DNA of 64,000 nucleotides from Morella rubra. Taxonomy: Eukaryota; Streptophyta; Magnoliopsida; Fagales; Myricaceae. The stretch spans positions 4,115,982 to 4,179,981 of the forward strand of contig CM025854.1 in the NCBI GenBank assembly GCA_003952965.2, written 5' to 3'. Below, piece by piece: positions 34,757 to 47,927 of the stretch. The translations under genes were made by a program, and so were the position numbers. Under the pieces are notes generated by a model, which was given only the letters and a program-made list of their open reading frames with translations, was not told the DNA's origin and searched no databases. Position 1 is the stretch's first letter; every line of letters begins with the position of its first letter.

Positions 34757-35581
34757 CTTGGCAACCATCATGAGATACGGGTTTCCATCGTAACCGTTTG
34801 CACGGCAACGGTACCCATTCCCGTTGTCAGATCATAACAAGTGCTGTTACCTCCACAAACGTAATCCGACTTGGTCTGAGCATATTTGCATGTGTCATTA
34901 CCGATCGCCCAATCAAGAACCATCGGAACGGTTTCATTGTACCGAAGGCTGTCAAGATAGTAGAAGAGAAATTGAAGAGGTCCCTTTTAACAACAAAAGC
35001 GAAGCTGCATGGATTGAAACTCAATACACTGTGTGATTTTCATTGCTGGTTGATTCGAGAGAGAATTTCTTCAATCCTTTTGGAATCTCTACCTCGCAAC
35101 ACCCAATCCCAGAGCAAGACCCATTGATCACGTCGCTAATACTTTGACATGAGGACACGCAACCTAGGTAGAACGATTTGCTGTTCCGGGTAGCGTAAAG
35201 GAAGGCGTTGGTGTCACAGCCAACGGCCACGAACTTGTTCTGTGTGTTGGAAATTGTGAAAATGTCGGCCGTAGTGAGATAGGGTTGGTTACTAGACTGG
35301 GAACCCGTCTCGTTGTAACAGTCATTGGCTGTATACATCAAGATGTCAAGCTGGCCATGGATGGAAATGTTCTGAACAATGGTTTCCCCAGAGAATGGCA
35401 GGAAATTGCCGGTTGAGGATGTTGTGCAATTGATGAAAAAAGATTCATCAAGGTAACAGTCTTCAGTTGTTCCAAATGGATATGGAATTCCCACATCTCC
35501 ACACCGGTCCTGGCAATTAGGCTTGGCTAATTGAGCAGCTACTGCTGCAGTTGCCATTTCTGCTAATATGACACCAGCCAT
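34757..35581 (-). pseudogene. Wall-associated kinase-like, exon 1 (extracellular domain), frameshifted
   Basis: A WAK-family receptor exon. The minus-strand ATG at 35579-35581 is followed by a signal-peptide-like stretch and a galacturonan-binding domain: PNCQDRCGDVGIPYPFG, FFINC, VGCDTNAFLY, GCVSSCQS, CSGIGCCEVEIP. The first 186 codons are open. Further along the family match continues in other frames (SFNPCSFAFVV, then VLDWAIGN, YVCGGNSTC, then GYDGNPYL), so at least two or three indels break it between about 35030 and 34790. A good donor (CCAAG|gtacgt) ends the exon at 34757. No EGF or kinase exon follows at lower coordinates in the seen sequence. Confidence 0.85.
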
Positions 35582-36960
35582 GTCACTTGCATAAGTATCC
35601 TATAAAAATCCATTGCCCCCGCTGTTTCTGAGAGGAAAATCCAAGTTTAATGAGCTTTTTGGGTGTTCAAACTTGCTACAGATGCTGGATTTTATATGGG
35701 CATGATTATAAGGAAGGCCCCCATATATGGAGCAAGCCAACCACGTGGGGATAATTACGTGATAGCCTGCCCTACAGTGGGGTATTTTCGTAGTTTAAAC
35801 AAACTGGCGTTTTTCATGTAATCTTTAGTGTGGTGGCCGTTGATTTTTTGTTTATCTTTGAAATTTTTGTCTAGGGATTATAGTCATCAAGGAAAATGAA
35901 ACAAAGAAGCGACAACTATACTCTTCTTATATTTTCCTCCATTATTTTCTCCATTTCACATTTAGCCTGGCTTTCACTACCTCAAGTTCAAGTCACTGTC
36001 GTACCCATTCCAGTCATATTTTCTGAATTCTAATTTGGACAGTACTTTCACAATTAACGATATAATAATACAAAATGTTGAAAGTCCTGTCCGGGTCTCG
36101 AATGTTCTTTAAAAAATTGTTCCATCATTTCCTAGATTTTGGATTTCTGATTAATTGAAGAAAAAAGCTTAGAAGAAGATAAAAAGATTTGAAGGAAAAC
36201 ATAAAGAAGACTGAAAAATTATGAGTTAGATGGGTATACTTAACGGTAATTATATGAGCACAAGTAATTAATCTTTTTTTAGTCTCTTAAACGAAGAAGT
36301 GGTATATATATGTTCAGTGAGTCACTAATAATTAACCAGCGCGCAACTCCATTGTATCTTTCTCGGAAAAAAAAAAAAACTGAAGGAATTAATATGATAT
36401 AATCATATACGTTTAATTTTCATATTAGATACGTGTTAGGTAGAATTTGACTTTACAATAATTTTAAGAGGCTTCAGAGAGAGTAACATTAATTTTTTCA
36501 TTAATATTATTTCAAAAAATTCCTTCTAACTTTAAAAATCAATATTTTCAGCCCCGACAAAATATTTCTTCTAGCTTCATTCCTGCATGTATTTATGTTT
36601 TGCCCAAAATATGGGTCGACTTCCTAAAAGTTGTGGAGGAATCTTCCTTATTCGGTAGTTCCTGCATGTAATGATGATTATTCTTCGTCCAAAACATGCA
36701 TCGTGGACTTCTTAAAAGTTGTTGTGGAGGAAGCTTCTTCTTGGAAATTACGACAAGACTTTTCAAACCTTATCTTCAGCTATGAATGGTGATGGATGTT
36801 CTTGTGGTCTATCGTACGTTCTTTCTACGTTGGGAAATCAGCTCATCTATGCTTCGTTTTCAGTCCAATAGTTTGTGCTTGACTAGACAACGAACTTCAT
36901 GTAGCATGGTCCTGACGCAGTGTCTCTCTCGATAATCTTACTTATCCGATTTGTCTGGAG

Positions 36961-36964
<4 letters not shown>

Positions 36965-37012
<48 letters not shown>
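36965..37012. repeat. (AT)n microsatellite, about 48 bp
   Basis: Uninterrupted alternating AT. Confidence 0.98.
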
Positions 37013-37014
<2 letters not shown>

Positions 37015-37684
37015 GTAATAATTATTAAATACGGTAAAATCCACATTATATACAGTTTAATATGGACAATATTAAATAAAGTGGGACAATATTCTTTATT
37101 TATCTCTCTTACAATAAATTATATAATATAAGAGAGAACTATAGAGGATGGTAATTTTAATGTTAACCCTATAATTTACTAGAATTATTAACAGCCAATT
37201 AAAAGCACATGCATCTAGAAGACTAAGCGAAAGTCACAGCGGCAGGAACTAATGTATATATGTAATTATATATAGCATTATTAAATAATGTATATGTTTC
37301 ATGTAAGAAAAACCACTATTAAATAAAATCTAATTAGCTTATATCTCACATGAAAATTTATTGTATTACTAGGAGCTTTTAATGCTTTGACCTCCCTGTA
37401 TATATATTTTTTAATTTTCTAATCCCTCGACTCCGTATATATATATACCGGGCACTTAAAGGTAAATCTTGCTCCGCCAACAGCTCTGTCTGCTATCTAT
37501 ATATACACGTTTGCCGTCCAAAAAAGGGATCTTATTAGAACTTTCAAGCAAATAAACGAATTCCATAAAGTGAAGATGTGTAAAGTGGGGGTGCTGTAAA
37601 TGTAGACTCGGCTGCTGCATTTGACGAACTAGTGGACGTGGTTATTGAACATTAAACAAATCGCATCCGTGCCCTACAATATTT

Positions 37685-37751
37685 ATATGAAAAGTCAGAT
37701 TGCAGGGCTCTTCTTTATGTTTTTCCATTGTAATCTGACTTTTCATATATG
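37685..37751. repeat. Inverted-repeat hairpin, stem about 17-20 bp
   Basis: atatgaaaagtcagatt at 37685 is answered by its exact complement aatctgacttttcatat ending at 37749, with a loop of about 30 bases. It could be a short MITE or a small fold-back transcript. Confidence 0.75.
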
Positions 37752-38798
37752 CTATAGCGGACCAGTGCAAATAATCGATTATGTTAAGTACTGATAGATA
37801 TGAAATTTCTCTAAGAACCGGCCCAACACACTTAAACGAGGCTCAACATTAAAAATCCTCGAAAGTAGGTTTAGAGGTAAATTTCCAAAGATCTAAAATA
37901 AAGCCCGGAGGAGCCTTCCTCCATTGAGGCCCAATTAATTCCTTTTGTATACAACACGTTTGGAGGACAAGAGACATCTTCTCCTACGCTAACCAGGGTG
38001 CAGAGGGTCACTTTGAATGAAAAGCTTTCGGTTATTCACGCAAAGAATCTTTTTGAGATCTATCGACAAATTTATTCACTCTTCTCTATATAACATCCTT
38101 GATTTTATTTTTAAGGGATCTCTAAGACTCTAACTTGAATTTCGGAGACTGACTGCACTGGAAAGTTCCACTCACTCTCCCTTTTGTCTTGCAGGTTTTC
38201 TGTCCATAGTTGGAAGGCTCTCCATCGCTCATCCACTGGGGCGAATTTTTTTGGCATCATCAAGTACAAAATAAAAAAACAATAGGAGGTTAAGAGTGAG
38301 TTATTGATTTTATTTCATACCGATAAATAAAACATTTAACTATTATTGTTAGAGTAAGTGGTTGTGAATTCACCAATCCAGTACTGGTACTCCTGTTGGT
38401 GCACGTGAATTGCTCTGTAGATTCACCGAATATTGTATTATATAATTTTTCAATTCACACTGCTACGACGGAAAGATTACGATAATATTACGTGCTACAT
38501 GTCATCATGTCATGACTCAATCAATTGTCCGCACATGCAAGATCAAAGTCAATTAGCAAAAATTACAGCTTAGTACTATTAGGAAATCAAATTTATGGAT
38601 CTGTATAACTACATATATTATAAAAGAAGCGAGCAAGTCTTCAAATTTTTCTGTCTTAGGAACTGATAGAATATAGAGGAAATTATTTAGTTTTTTAGCA
38701 TTGGTTTCTGTTAATCTCGTTTTGTACATGGAGTGTACTTATTTAAGTCATTTTTTTTTCACATGGCTACCATTTTCATCAAGCTATGATTGTTTGTT

Positions 38799-39235
38799 GT
38801 ATATCCTTCTCGTTCATTTAAGGACTTGGCTACACAGGACAATTTTGGGATAGCGACTGCAGTATTGAGGGACCATATGGGGAATGTTTGTGGAGTGACA
38901 GTGGAATGTCTGGCTGCATGTAACTCACTGGAAGAAGGGGAAATAACAGCATCACGGTTGGGAGTTCAAGAAGCCTTCCGCAAGGGACACTAGAAGGTAA
39001 TAGTAGAAGGAGACTCGGGAGCTGTGATTAATGCTATCATGAGAGCTACCCAAGGCGGACTGAATGGCGAATCCACAACCATGTTAGTACATCAATGGGG
39101 ACCTCCAGCATTTTCCTCGTAGGATGGCCCACTATACGTGAATAGAGGTGCCAATATGATAGTGCACCACCTAATTTATTGGGTCGCCTCGAAGATCAGT
39201 TTGAGAGGATGCCCTCAGAAGAAATTGCTTTGGAA
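38799..39235 (+). pseudogene. RNase H-like domain fragment (LINE/RVT_3 type)
   Basis: The translated frame shows DNFGIATAVLRDHMGNVCG, ASRLGVQEAF, then after a stop VIVEGDSGAVINAI, and further on NRGANMIVHHLIYWVASK. These correspond to the core strands and the RxxNxxAHxLA motif of plant non-LTR retrotransposon RNase H domains and related host proteins. At least three in-frame stops and the lack of flanking reverse-transcriptase sequence make it a dead fragment. Confidence 0.75.
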
Positions 39236-39239
39236 ATAA

Positions 39240-40044
39240 TCTTTTTTTGTAGTACTATCCCAATAGCAGTAGCTTTTGTAGCAGGTCGTGGACTTTTTTT
39301 TTTTGTAACCAGTGGTTGGTTGAAGTGCTATTTTCCTTTGAATGAAGTTATGTGACCGGTTCTGATTAAAAGAGAGAGAAGTCTTGTTCACACAGGAATT
39401 TAGGATTTTTGTTCCTCGAATTGATCAGGAGAAAGAAGGACACAATTCCTTTTATTGTAAATTGGGCCAGTGGACCGCCATGAGAGGTTCTCCCAGGCCC
39501 AACTTCTTGAACCAAAAAGAAAGAAAAAGAAAAAGAAGAAGGCGATATTCGATATTTTGATCTTTTTGAATTAGAAAAAAACCACGTTCGAATTTGGTTT
39601 TGGAAAATCAATCGTTGAAGAGCAAGAGAGACATTGAATTAGATCTTTCTGTTGCGTGGACCTGTGATGCTTGTACTAAGTTCAGGTGAATCATGTGGTT
39701 TAGAGCTGGTTCATAGAAGACTATATATTAATATATGTCCATGTCAACAAAAGAACTATATTACACGTTTCATGGACGTACAAAACAGTGAGAGACTGGC
39801 AGTAGCGTAGCTCGTATATGCCGTATTTTTGCCAATTTTCATTAGGGTACGGTGGTGTACTGGTGGTCTGTCTTTTCTAAGACATAGTCGTTAGGTTTCA
39901 TAGCATTTCATTTGGTTTAATATAATTTAGGGACTAAAAAAAAACGAAAAATGTCATACAAGCTAGCATATTTGAAATTCATATAAATTAATTTTTTTTA
40001 TCCTTATTCTCTAGAGAAGCTTGTTGCTATATATGCAATTCATA
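39240..40044. other. Intergenic, no gene seen
   Basis: AT-rich DNA with no recognisable product; the 81-codon frame on the minus strand is low-complexity. Confidence 0.5.
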
Positions 40045-40117
40045 CATTAGCAACCATCAGGAAGGTATGGGTTTCCATCATAACCTTCTTCGCACTCGCA
40101 ACGGTATCCATTGCCGC
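40045..40117 (-). pseudogene. WAK-like EGF fragment
   Basis: On the minus strand, GNGYRCECEEGYDGNPYLPDGC is a WAK EGF-like repeat start, very similar to the end of the exon at 34757-34830. At 40118 it breaks into unrelated sequence beginning aaggacgaagctaggggg, a text typical of a transposon end, so an insertion appears to have cut the exon. Confidence 0.75.
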
Positions 40118-40515
40118 AAGGACGAAGCTAGGGGGCCAAACTTTTTGCAATTTTTTTTATATATGGCTGAAATTTCAATTTTTCAATTTTTTTTAATATA
40201 AGGGCAAATTTAAATTGGTATTGATCTTTGAAATCTGCTCTCAAAATTTTTGGAGAAATAAACATGAAAGAATGAAAGAACGTGAGAGAAGGAATAACTA
40301 CAGTAAAAGTGGGCCATCTAATCTTTTAAAGAAAAAAATACTAAAAGTTTATCTTTTTTACTTTTCTTCTCCCTCCTTTTTTTCTAAAATTCCTCTTTCC
40401 CTCTTTCCTCCTCTTTTCTAGAGTTTGTCTTTCTCCCTCTCTCTTTTTTAGAGTGTCTTTTTTATTTTTCTAAAGTGTCTCTTTTACTTTTCTTTCTCTC
40501 TCCCTTTGTTTCTAA

Positions 40516-41720
40516 GGCTGCGTTTGTTTCGACTAAATATATTTTCATGCAGAATATTTTCAAAAAATATGTGTTTGGTAGGGGCTGAAAAAAAGAGTCA
40601 AAGGAAAATAATGCGTATCAAGCTGAAAATAAGTTATCCTTTGTAGAAGTGTAAGTTATTTTTCAGTTGCCTATCTTTTCTCTATAATATCGTAACAACG
40701 CTATCTACTATTTTGTCTACGATCGTAACAAAAAAAACTTAAGTTATTTTTCAGTAACTATTTTTTCTTATTCTGTCGTATACATATATTTTTTTTTTCT
40801 ACGCAATTATCTAATTATATTTTTTAAATTTCTATCCAAATATAAGCTATTACTATTTTTTCTTACTTGTTAAAAAAAAAAAAAAAAAAAATTAAGTTAT
40901 TTATGTGACTATTTTTCGATCTACTATTTTTTTTCTCTACTATAGTAACAAATTAAAACTTATCTTTAAGTTTAAATTACTATGCACATTTCTACCATTT
41001 TGTAATATGCTCAATTTTTCTCTAACTTTTTATAATTTCAACTTCTCTCTTTTTGTTTTATAGGTAATGATTTTTTTTTTTTTTTTTTTTTGTCATTTCT
41101 CTTTCTGTATTTTTGGTAGAATCAATTTCTTTTTCTTAGTTAAGTCATGTCTCGCGTATAGATCGAATTTTCTCATCACTACCCGTAAAACTTTCATATG
41201 GGGCAGGGTTAGGTAGAGAATATAATATAATTTTGTAGTCTAGGTACGTTCTCGTCACGTTTTTGAATTCAATGGACTTATGTTCAAGTAGAGAAAGATT
41301 TAGTAGCTAAGAGGTTGCTTTCAATATTTTTAATATCTCGTTGTCATTTGAACTTCGACTCCACATTTTTGCAATTATTTTGCTAAGATAAAGTTGTAAG
41401 AAGGCTTTGATGAGTTGAGGCTATAGACAGCTCTTCATTTGCTGATCGAAAAATTTATAAGAAATGCACAAATTTCCCGGGGCCTTGATAACTCAAATGG
41501 ATCATTGGAGGAAGTATCTGTCTAGATTCCTTTAATATAGTTGTTATTCTGAATCTAGAAGGTACATCAAACTAACAAGCTCACAAAATATTCTTTAAAT
41601 TTAGGTGACAACCAAACACTATATGTTTATTTTCAAGGAATTAGACAAACATTGAAACTTGTTTTGTTTTCCTAAAATATTTTCTCATTTTCTTCATTTT
41701 ACGCTAAAACAAATGTAGCC
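40516..41720. mobile_element. PIF/Harbinger-like non-autonomous element, 1205 bp
   Basis: The ends ggctgcgtttgttt and aaacaaatgtagcc form an imperfect terminal inverted repeat, flanked on both sides by taa (40513-40515 and 41721-41723), the usual Harbinger target. The interior is AT-rich with long T runs and no transposase. Confidence 0.75.
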
Positions 41721-41723
41721 TAA

Positions 41724-42334
41724 AGTTCATTTTTTCTTTCTCTTTCACTTCCTGCCTCTCAATGGCCTCTTCAGATTTTTTCAAATTTTCTCTTAATGGC
41801 CTCTCTTTTGTCTCTCATCCCACTATTTTATCTCATATACAAAAAATAATAAAATTCATACTCAACTCATGGAATACAATAAACTTTTCACTTTGCAAAA
41901 AAAAAAAAAGTCATCTTCAAGTTAGAATTTAAATGTTATTACATTTAAATTATTATTGTCTTTTCTTTTTTTAAAACATACACGTTTCATTATTATTGTT
42001 TAATTAAAATATTATTGCTCTATTATTTGTGTGTGCCTATGTTATTTTGATTAGATTTTAACATTGCTTTGTGCCTTTGTCAATAATTTATGAGCCATTT
42101 ATTCTGAAGATTTTAAACTTTTGATTGCATTCGGCCACACAATGTTTTAGCACTAATATAATAATTGATGACATTTACTTGAATGTCCAGTTCAATTACT
42201 ATAATTGATGAAAATTTGGCCTTAACAATTAAGTTAAAGTTTATTTTTTTTTTTCATTTTTAAGTTTTAGAATATGTTATTACGACTATGCTTATTTTGA
42301 TTATAATGAAAATTTAAAGGCTCTGAGATCCATT
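41724..42334. other. AT-rich intergenic, no gene seen
   Basis: T-rich and A-rich runs; nothing coding is recognised. Confidence 0.5.
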
Positions 42335-42447
42335 TGTTTCCCTAACGGAAGGGCCACATCAGCTGACAAGTCAGCAGCTGATGTGGCTTGAAGAAAAATG
42401 CACCATTTTGAAAAATGATACGGGTAGAAAAATGCACCATTTAGAAC
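42335..42447 (+). repeat. Outer inverted repeat, left copy
   Basis: It begins tgtttccctaacggaag and matches the complement of 56514-56627 over its length. It includes a 12-bp-stem hairpin (ccacatcagctg ... cagctgatgtgg). It looks like the end of a DNA transposon or Pack-MULE-like unit enclosing the composite, but no clear target duplication was found. Confidence 0.7.
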
Positions 42448-42591
42448 ACATTTCATTCGGGCTCTTTTTCTCCTTGTGCCGTTCGTGCTTCTCTCAAGTG
42501 CCGTGGGTCTCCTCTTTGTTTTTTGTCTTTCTCTGTTGAATCTTTCCTCCACCACTACTTTGTTTAATCATCGCTTAGTCCACGACAAGGA

Positions 42592-42638
<47 letters not shown>

Positions 42639-43214
42639 TCATTTTATATTGACTAAATGCGAGATTTATGTTGCTTGTGGTCTTGTGGTCCCGAAATTGA
42701 TTCAGGTTGTCTGCTAGTCAATGGGTTTTGTATTTCCCTCATATTCCATGTGTTTCTTTTATACTATTCCATGCATTTGTTAATCTAGATTAAACTTGTG
42801 CCGATTATTTGGTGAATTTGAAATCTAGGTTTTCAAAAATTTTCCTTTTTCATATAAGCCATTTTGTTAGAAATTACTTGTTTATCTTGTTAATAATCCT
42901 TTTATGAAGAGTAGTGGGTTAGCAACAATCACATTTAACTCTAAAATGCAGATTTCATTAACAAAATTGTTAGTTAGTGACAATATGTTCATTCAGGTTA
43001 AGTGTTTAAAATGATTGGGTATATAGTTTAAATAGTCTAAAAGCATGTGGGTAAATATTCTAGGTTCGGGTAACCTTGGTAAATTTGTTTTAGGGATTAG
43101 TTTAGAATTTACTAACATTATTGAGTCCTGAAATGTATTGTTGATTAAATTAATCCCTAAGTGGTGAAGTTTTTATTGTATCTATGACAATCTAATTACA
43201 ATAGTTTTCCACAG

Positions 43215-44498
43215 ATGGTTCGGATCAAGCATACAGTTATTAAACATGCTCAGAAAAGGCCACTTTCTCCTGCCAAGTCATCTAAAAAACAACCTGGACC
43301 TCCTCCGTTTGAACCAATCTCTAAAAAAATAAAGAGCCAAGTTGCTCAAAGTTCTTCTAGAGTATTTAAAGGAAAGGAGAAATAGCATGACACATCACCT
43401 GAAGAAGCACCTGCTTCAAAATTCCTTAATGTTGAAGCTGAGACGTATTATACAAAGAAATTCAGTTCCAAGGGTGTAATACTGAAGCGAGAAGTACTTC
43501 TTGACGAATTGACACATTTGAAGTTTTCAGAAAAGTTTATGTCAAGAAGATGGGACGGGCTGCTCACTAAACTAATCCCTCATTCTGAAGAGGTGGTAAG
43601 AGAGTTCTACTCAAACATCCATGCAATTTCTGATAAAAATTCCTTCATAATTTATTTCCGTGGAACTCTATTGGATGTTGATTCCATCCTTTCTTGCACA
43701 ATGCTTTGGTATTCCTAGGGTGAATCGTCCTATCTTTTCATATAATGCATTCACCCAACCCTTTCTAAGCACAATGGCTTCACTATTTACAGAGAAAAAT
43801 CTATCCTTCACATCTAAAGAATTTAATTCTAAACTCTTTTCTGCAGAAAATCAGATAATTAGTATAATTGTTTCTACTAATATCTTTCCAACAAAATCTT
43901 TATCTCAATTATCATATGAAAGAATGCGCTTCTTATATGCTTTTTAATTAATGATAGCATCGATTTGCCGTCTCATATAGGTGCTCATATGATAAAAGTT
44001 TTTCATTCTAACTCCACCACAAACTTGCTTGCCTTATAATGAAATTTCTCACTGCCAGTTGCATCACAATTCCTCGAAATGAGCCTCGGTTAAAACTTGC
44101 TAAAGCTCTTGGTTCTACTACATTGAACCAAAGCAAATCCCATAGAGGCCATAAAAAATCTTTTTCCTCCACCAGTCAAGGCCCAATGAGTTTAGATGTG
44201 AATTATTTTGTTGAGGCACTGAAACTACTTACTGAGAGGTCCAATACCTCTTATGTTGTGCAATCTTCATTGCTAGCTACTCAAAAGACCTTCAAACTAA
44301 ATCTGATGAAAGTAATGAATGATGTTGCCACAATTTGCAAACATCTAAATGTGGTGGAAACACAAGGCGCCTCTAGCACGGTTGGTGGGGCCGCAAGGTC
44401 TTGATAGTTCTGACTTGGATTCTGAAGATGAGAACGACGAACATTCTGATGGAGAGGCTACAGAAAATCTCTATTCTGATGCTGAAGACTCAAACTAG
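43215..44498 (+). pseudogene. Sirevirus downstream (env-like/Transposase_32-type) ORF, left arm
   Basis: The ATG at 43215 follows an acceptor-like ttttccacag. The start is basic and proline-rich (KRPLSPAKSSKKQ), and an in-frame TAG at 43382-43384 is shared with the right arm. Then comes the plant transposon protein domain (ETYYTKKFSSKGV, MSRRWDGLLTKLIPHSEEVVREFY, LAQCFGIPRVNRP in the right copy). An extra T near 43682 shifts this copy. The 3' part is Ser/Asp/Glu-rich (DSSDLDSEDE). The product's role is not established. It is broken in both arms. Confidence 0.75.
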
Positions 44499-44520
44499 TC
44501 CCTTTTGGCTCACTTCTTGC

Positions 44521-44960
44521 CAAAAAGGGGGAGTAGTATATCAATCACTTTTTTTTTTGTTCTAATCTTCTGTTAAAACTGCTATGTTTAATGTTGATAT
44601 TTGATCAACTTGGTTGGGATGATTGCTAGAAGTAGGTTGGATGGGTTGTAATCTTATGGAGTTGGATTGTCATATTTTGAAGTGAATATATTCTATTAAC
44701 TGATGACTGATTGGAAGATGTAGAATTGAAGTGTTTATATTGCTTTTGTTATGATATTTGGTTGGTTCATAGTGTTAATTTCTATTTGCTGAATTGCTGT
44801 ATTTTTTTTATTTGGAACTCTATGTGTAAGTTGAATCTATCTTACAGTTTTTTAGCATAGGTTGTTAATTACAATTTTGCTTATATTGTATAACATGCTA
44901 ACATATAGGGGGAAGTCCTTCTATCTTGTTAGGAATACTTGTCTCAGGGGGAGAGTAGTA
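44521..44960 (+). promoter_or_regulatory. Multiple polypurine tracts, left arm
   Basis: Three purine runs follow the ORF: aaaaagggggagtagta (44522), ataggggga (44905 on) and cagggggagagtagta (44945). Repeated polypurine tracts upstream of the 3' LTR are a known Sirevirus hallmark; they prime plus-strand DNA synthesis. No LTR follows here. Confidence 0.65.
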
Positions 44961-45510
44961 TTCTTAAAATTCTTATCCATAACATATAATTAACTACTAT
45001 GATATGTTGCTTTAATTTCAATTATGATCTAATGAGGTTGAAGTTTGTGTTTTGTTGAGGTGTATTATGCAGGTTTTAGAAAATCTTAGGAATTTATAGA
45101 ATAGGCTATGTTAGAGTTCATAGGCTGATCAAATGTAAATGGGTTCTGTGGTAGTGATCAACAGAATCTATGTCCTAGGGGTTGAGATTTTTTTAATTAA
45201 AACTAAATTACATATGAAGTAAAGCCAACTAAAAATATTCCCTAACTCTCCCCCTTTGGCTAACTTCGTGATAAAAAAAAAAATCTCAACCCCTAGGACA
45301 TGGATTCTGTTGATCACCACCACAGAACCCATTTACATTTGACCAGCCTATGAACTCTAACATAGCCTATTCTATAAATTCCTGAGATTTCCTAAAACCT
45401 GCATAATACACCTCAGCAAAACACAAACTTCAACCTCATTAGATCATAATTGAAATTAAAGCAACATATCATAGTAGTTAATTATATGTATGGATAAGAA
45501 TTTTAAGAAT

Positions 45511-45990
45511 ACTACTCTCCCCCTAAGACAAACATTCCTAACAAGATAGAAGGGACTTTCCCCCTATATGTTAGCATGTTATACAATATAAGCAAAATTG
45601 TAATTAACAACCTATGCTAAAAAACTGTAAGATAGATTCAACTTACACATAGAGTTCCAAATAAAAAAAATACAGCAATTCAGCAAATAGAAATTAACAT
45701 CATGAACCAACCAAATATCATAACAAAAGCAATATAAACACTTCAATTCTACATCTTCCAATCAGTCATCAGTTAATAGGAATATATCCACTTCAAAATA
45801 TGACAATCCAACTCCATAAGATCACAACCCATCCAACCTACTTCTAGCAATCATCCCAACCAAGTTGATCAAATATCAACATTAAACATAGCAGTTTTAA
45901 CATAAACGTAGCAATTAAAATAAGATCAGAACAAAGAACAAAAATAAAAAAACAAAAAAAAAAGATTGATATACTACTCCCCCTTTTTGG
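45511..45990 (-). promoter_or_regulatory. Multiple polypurine tracts, right arm
   Basis: Mirror of the left-arm set, read on the minus strand: ccaaaaagggggagtag (complement of 45971-45988), atagggggaaagtcc (near 45563) and agggggagagtag (45512-45526). A further tract, ccaaagggggagagtt, lies in the spacer (complement of 45244-45259). Confidence 0.65.
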
Positions 45991-46011
45991 CAAGAAGTGA
46001 GCCAAAAGGGA

Positions 46012-47301
46012 CTAGTTTGAGTCTTCAGCACCAGAAGAGAGATTTTTGTAGCCTCTCCATCAGAATGTTCGTCGTCCTCATCTTCAGAATCCAAGTCAGA
46101 ACTATCAAGACCTGCGGCCCCACCAACCGTGCTAGAGGCGCCTTGTGTTTCCACCACATTTAGATGTTTGCAAATTGTGGCAACATCATTCATTACTTTC
46201 ATCAGATTTAGTTTGAAGGTCTTTTGAGTAGCTAGCAATGAAGATTGCACAACATAAGAGGTATTGGACCTCTCAGTAAGTAGTTTCAGTGCCTCAACAA
46301 AATAATTCACATCTAAACTCATTGGGCCTTGACTGGTGGAGGAAAAAGATTTTTTATGGCCTCTATGGGATTTGCTTTGGTTCAATGTAGTAGAACCAAG
46401 AGCTTTAGCAAGTTTTAACCGAGGCTCATTTCGAGGAATTGTGATGCAACTGGCATGAGAAATTCATTATAAGGCAGGGACAAGGCAATAAGTTTGTGGT
46501 GGAGTTAGAATGAAAAACTTTTATCATATGAGCACATATATGAGACGGCAAATCGATGCTATCATTAATTAAAAAGGCATATAAGAAGCGCATTCTTTCA
46601 TATGATAGTTGAGATAAAGATTTTGTTGGAAAGATATTAGTAGAAACAATTATACTAATTATCTGATTTTCTGCAGAAAAGAGTTTAGAATTAAATTCTT
46701 TAGATGTGAAGGATAGATTTTTCTCTGTAAATAGTGAAGCCATTGTGCTTAGAAAGGGTTGGGTGAATGCATTATATGAAAAGATAGGACGATTCACCCT
46801 AGGAATACCAAAGCATTGTGCAAGAAAGGATGGATCAACATCCAATAGAGTTCCACGGAAATAAATTGTGAAGGAATTTTTATCAGAAATTGCATGGATG
46901 TTTGAGTAGAACTCTCTTACCACCTCTTCAGAATGAGGGATTAGTTTAGTGAGCAGCCCGTCCCATCTTCTTGACATAAACTTTTCTGAAAACTTCAAAT
47001 GTGTCAATTCGTCAAGAAGTACTTCTCGCTTCAGTATTACACCCTTGGAACTGAATTTCTTTGTATAATACGTCTCAGCTTCAACATTAAGGAATTTTGA
47101 AGCAGGTGCTTCTTCAGGTGATGTGTCATGCTATTTCTCCTTTCCTTTAAATACTCTAGAAGAACTTTGAGCAACTTGGTTCTTTATTTTTTTAGAGATT
47201 GGTTCAAACGGAGGAGGTCCAGATTGTTTTTTAGATGACTTGGCAGGAGAAAGTGGCCTTTTCTGAGCATGTTTAATAACTGTATGCTTGATCCGAACCA
47301 T
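46012..47301 (-). pseudogene. Sirevirus downstream (env-like/Transposase_32-type) ORF, right arm
   Basis: Same gene as 43215-44498 in mirror image. The ATG is at 47299-47301 and the shared in-frame stop lies near 47133. The central domain is open for 193 codons here (47007-46426), including LDVDPSFLAQCFGIPRVNRP, where the left copy is shifted. The C-terminal part (NQSKSHRGHKKSF onward, acidic tail) is in another frame. It follows RNase H in the element's reading direction, as expected for a Sirevirus. Confidence 0.78.
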
Positions 47302-47876
47302 CTGTGGAAAACTATTGTAATTAGATTGTCATAGATACAATAAAAACTTCACCACTTAGGGATTAATTTAATCAACAATACATTTCAGGACTCAATAATG
47401 TTAGTAAATTCTAAACTAATCCCTAAAACAAATTTACCAAGGTTACCCGAACCTAGAATATTTACCCACATGCTTTTAGACTATTTAAACTATATCCCCA
47501 ATCATTTTAAACACTTAACCTGAATGAACATATTGTCACTAACTAACAATTTTGTTAATGAAATCTGCATTTTAGAGTTAAATGTGATTGTTGCTAACCC
47601 ACTACTCTTCATAAAAGGGATTATTAACAAGATAAACAAGTAATTTCTAACAAAATGGCTTATATGAAAAAGGAAAATTTTCGAAAACCTAGATTTCAAA
47701 TTCACCAAATAATCGGCACAAGTTTAATCTAGATTAACAAATGCATGGAATAGTATAAAAGAAACACATGGAATATTAGGCAAATACAAAACCCATTGAC
47801 TAGCAGACACCTTGAATCAATTTCGGGACCACAAGACCACAAGCAACACAAATCTCGCATTTAGTCAATATAAAAT

Positions 47877-47927
<51 letters not shown>

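Larger units (their letters stand above)
35600..38780. other. AT-rich intergenic DNA
   Basis: Upstream of the WAK-like start is a possible TATA (ttttatatggg near 35690). The rest is AT-rich and contains an AT microsatellite and a perfect-stem hairpin listed separately. No coding sequence is seen. Confidence 0.5.
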
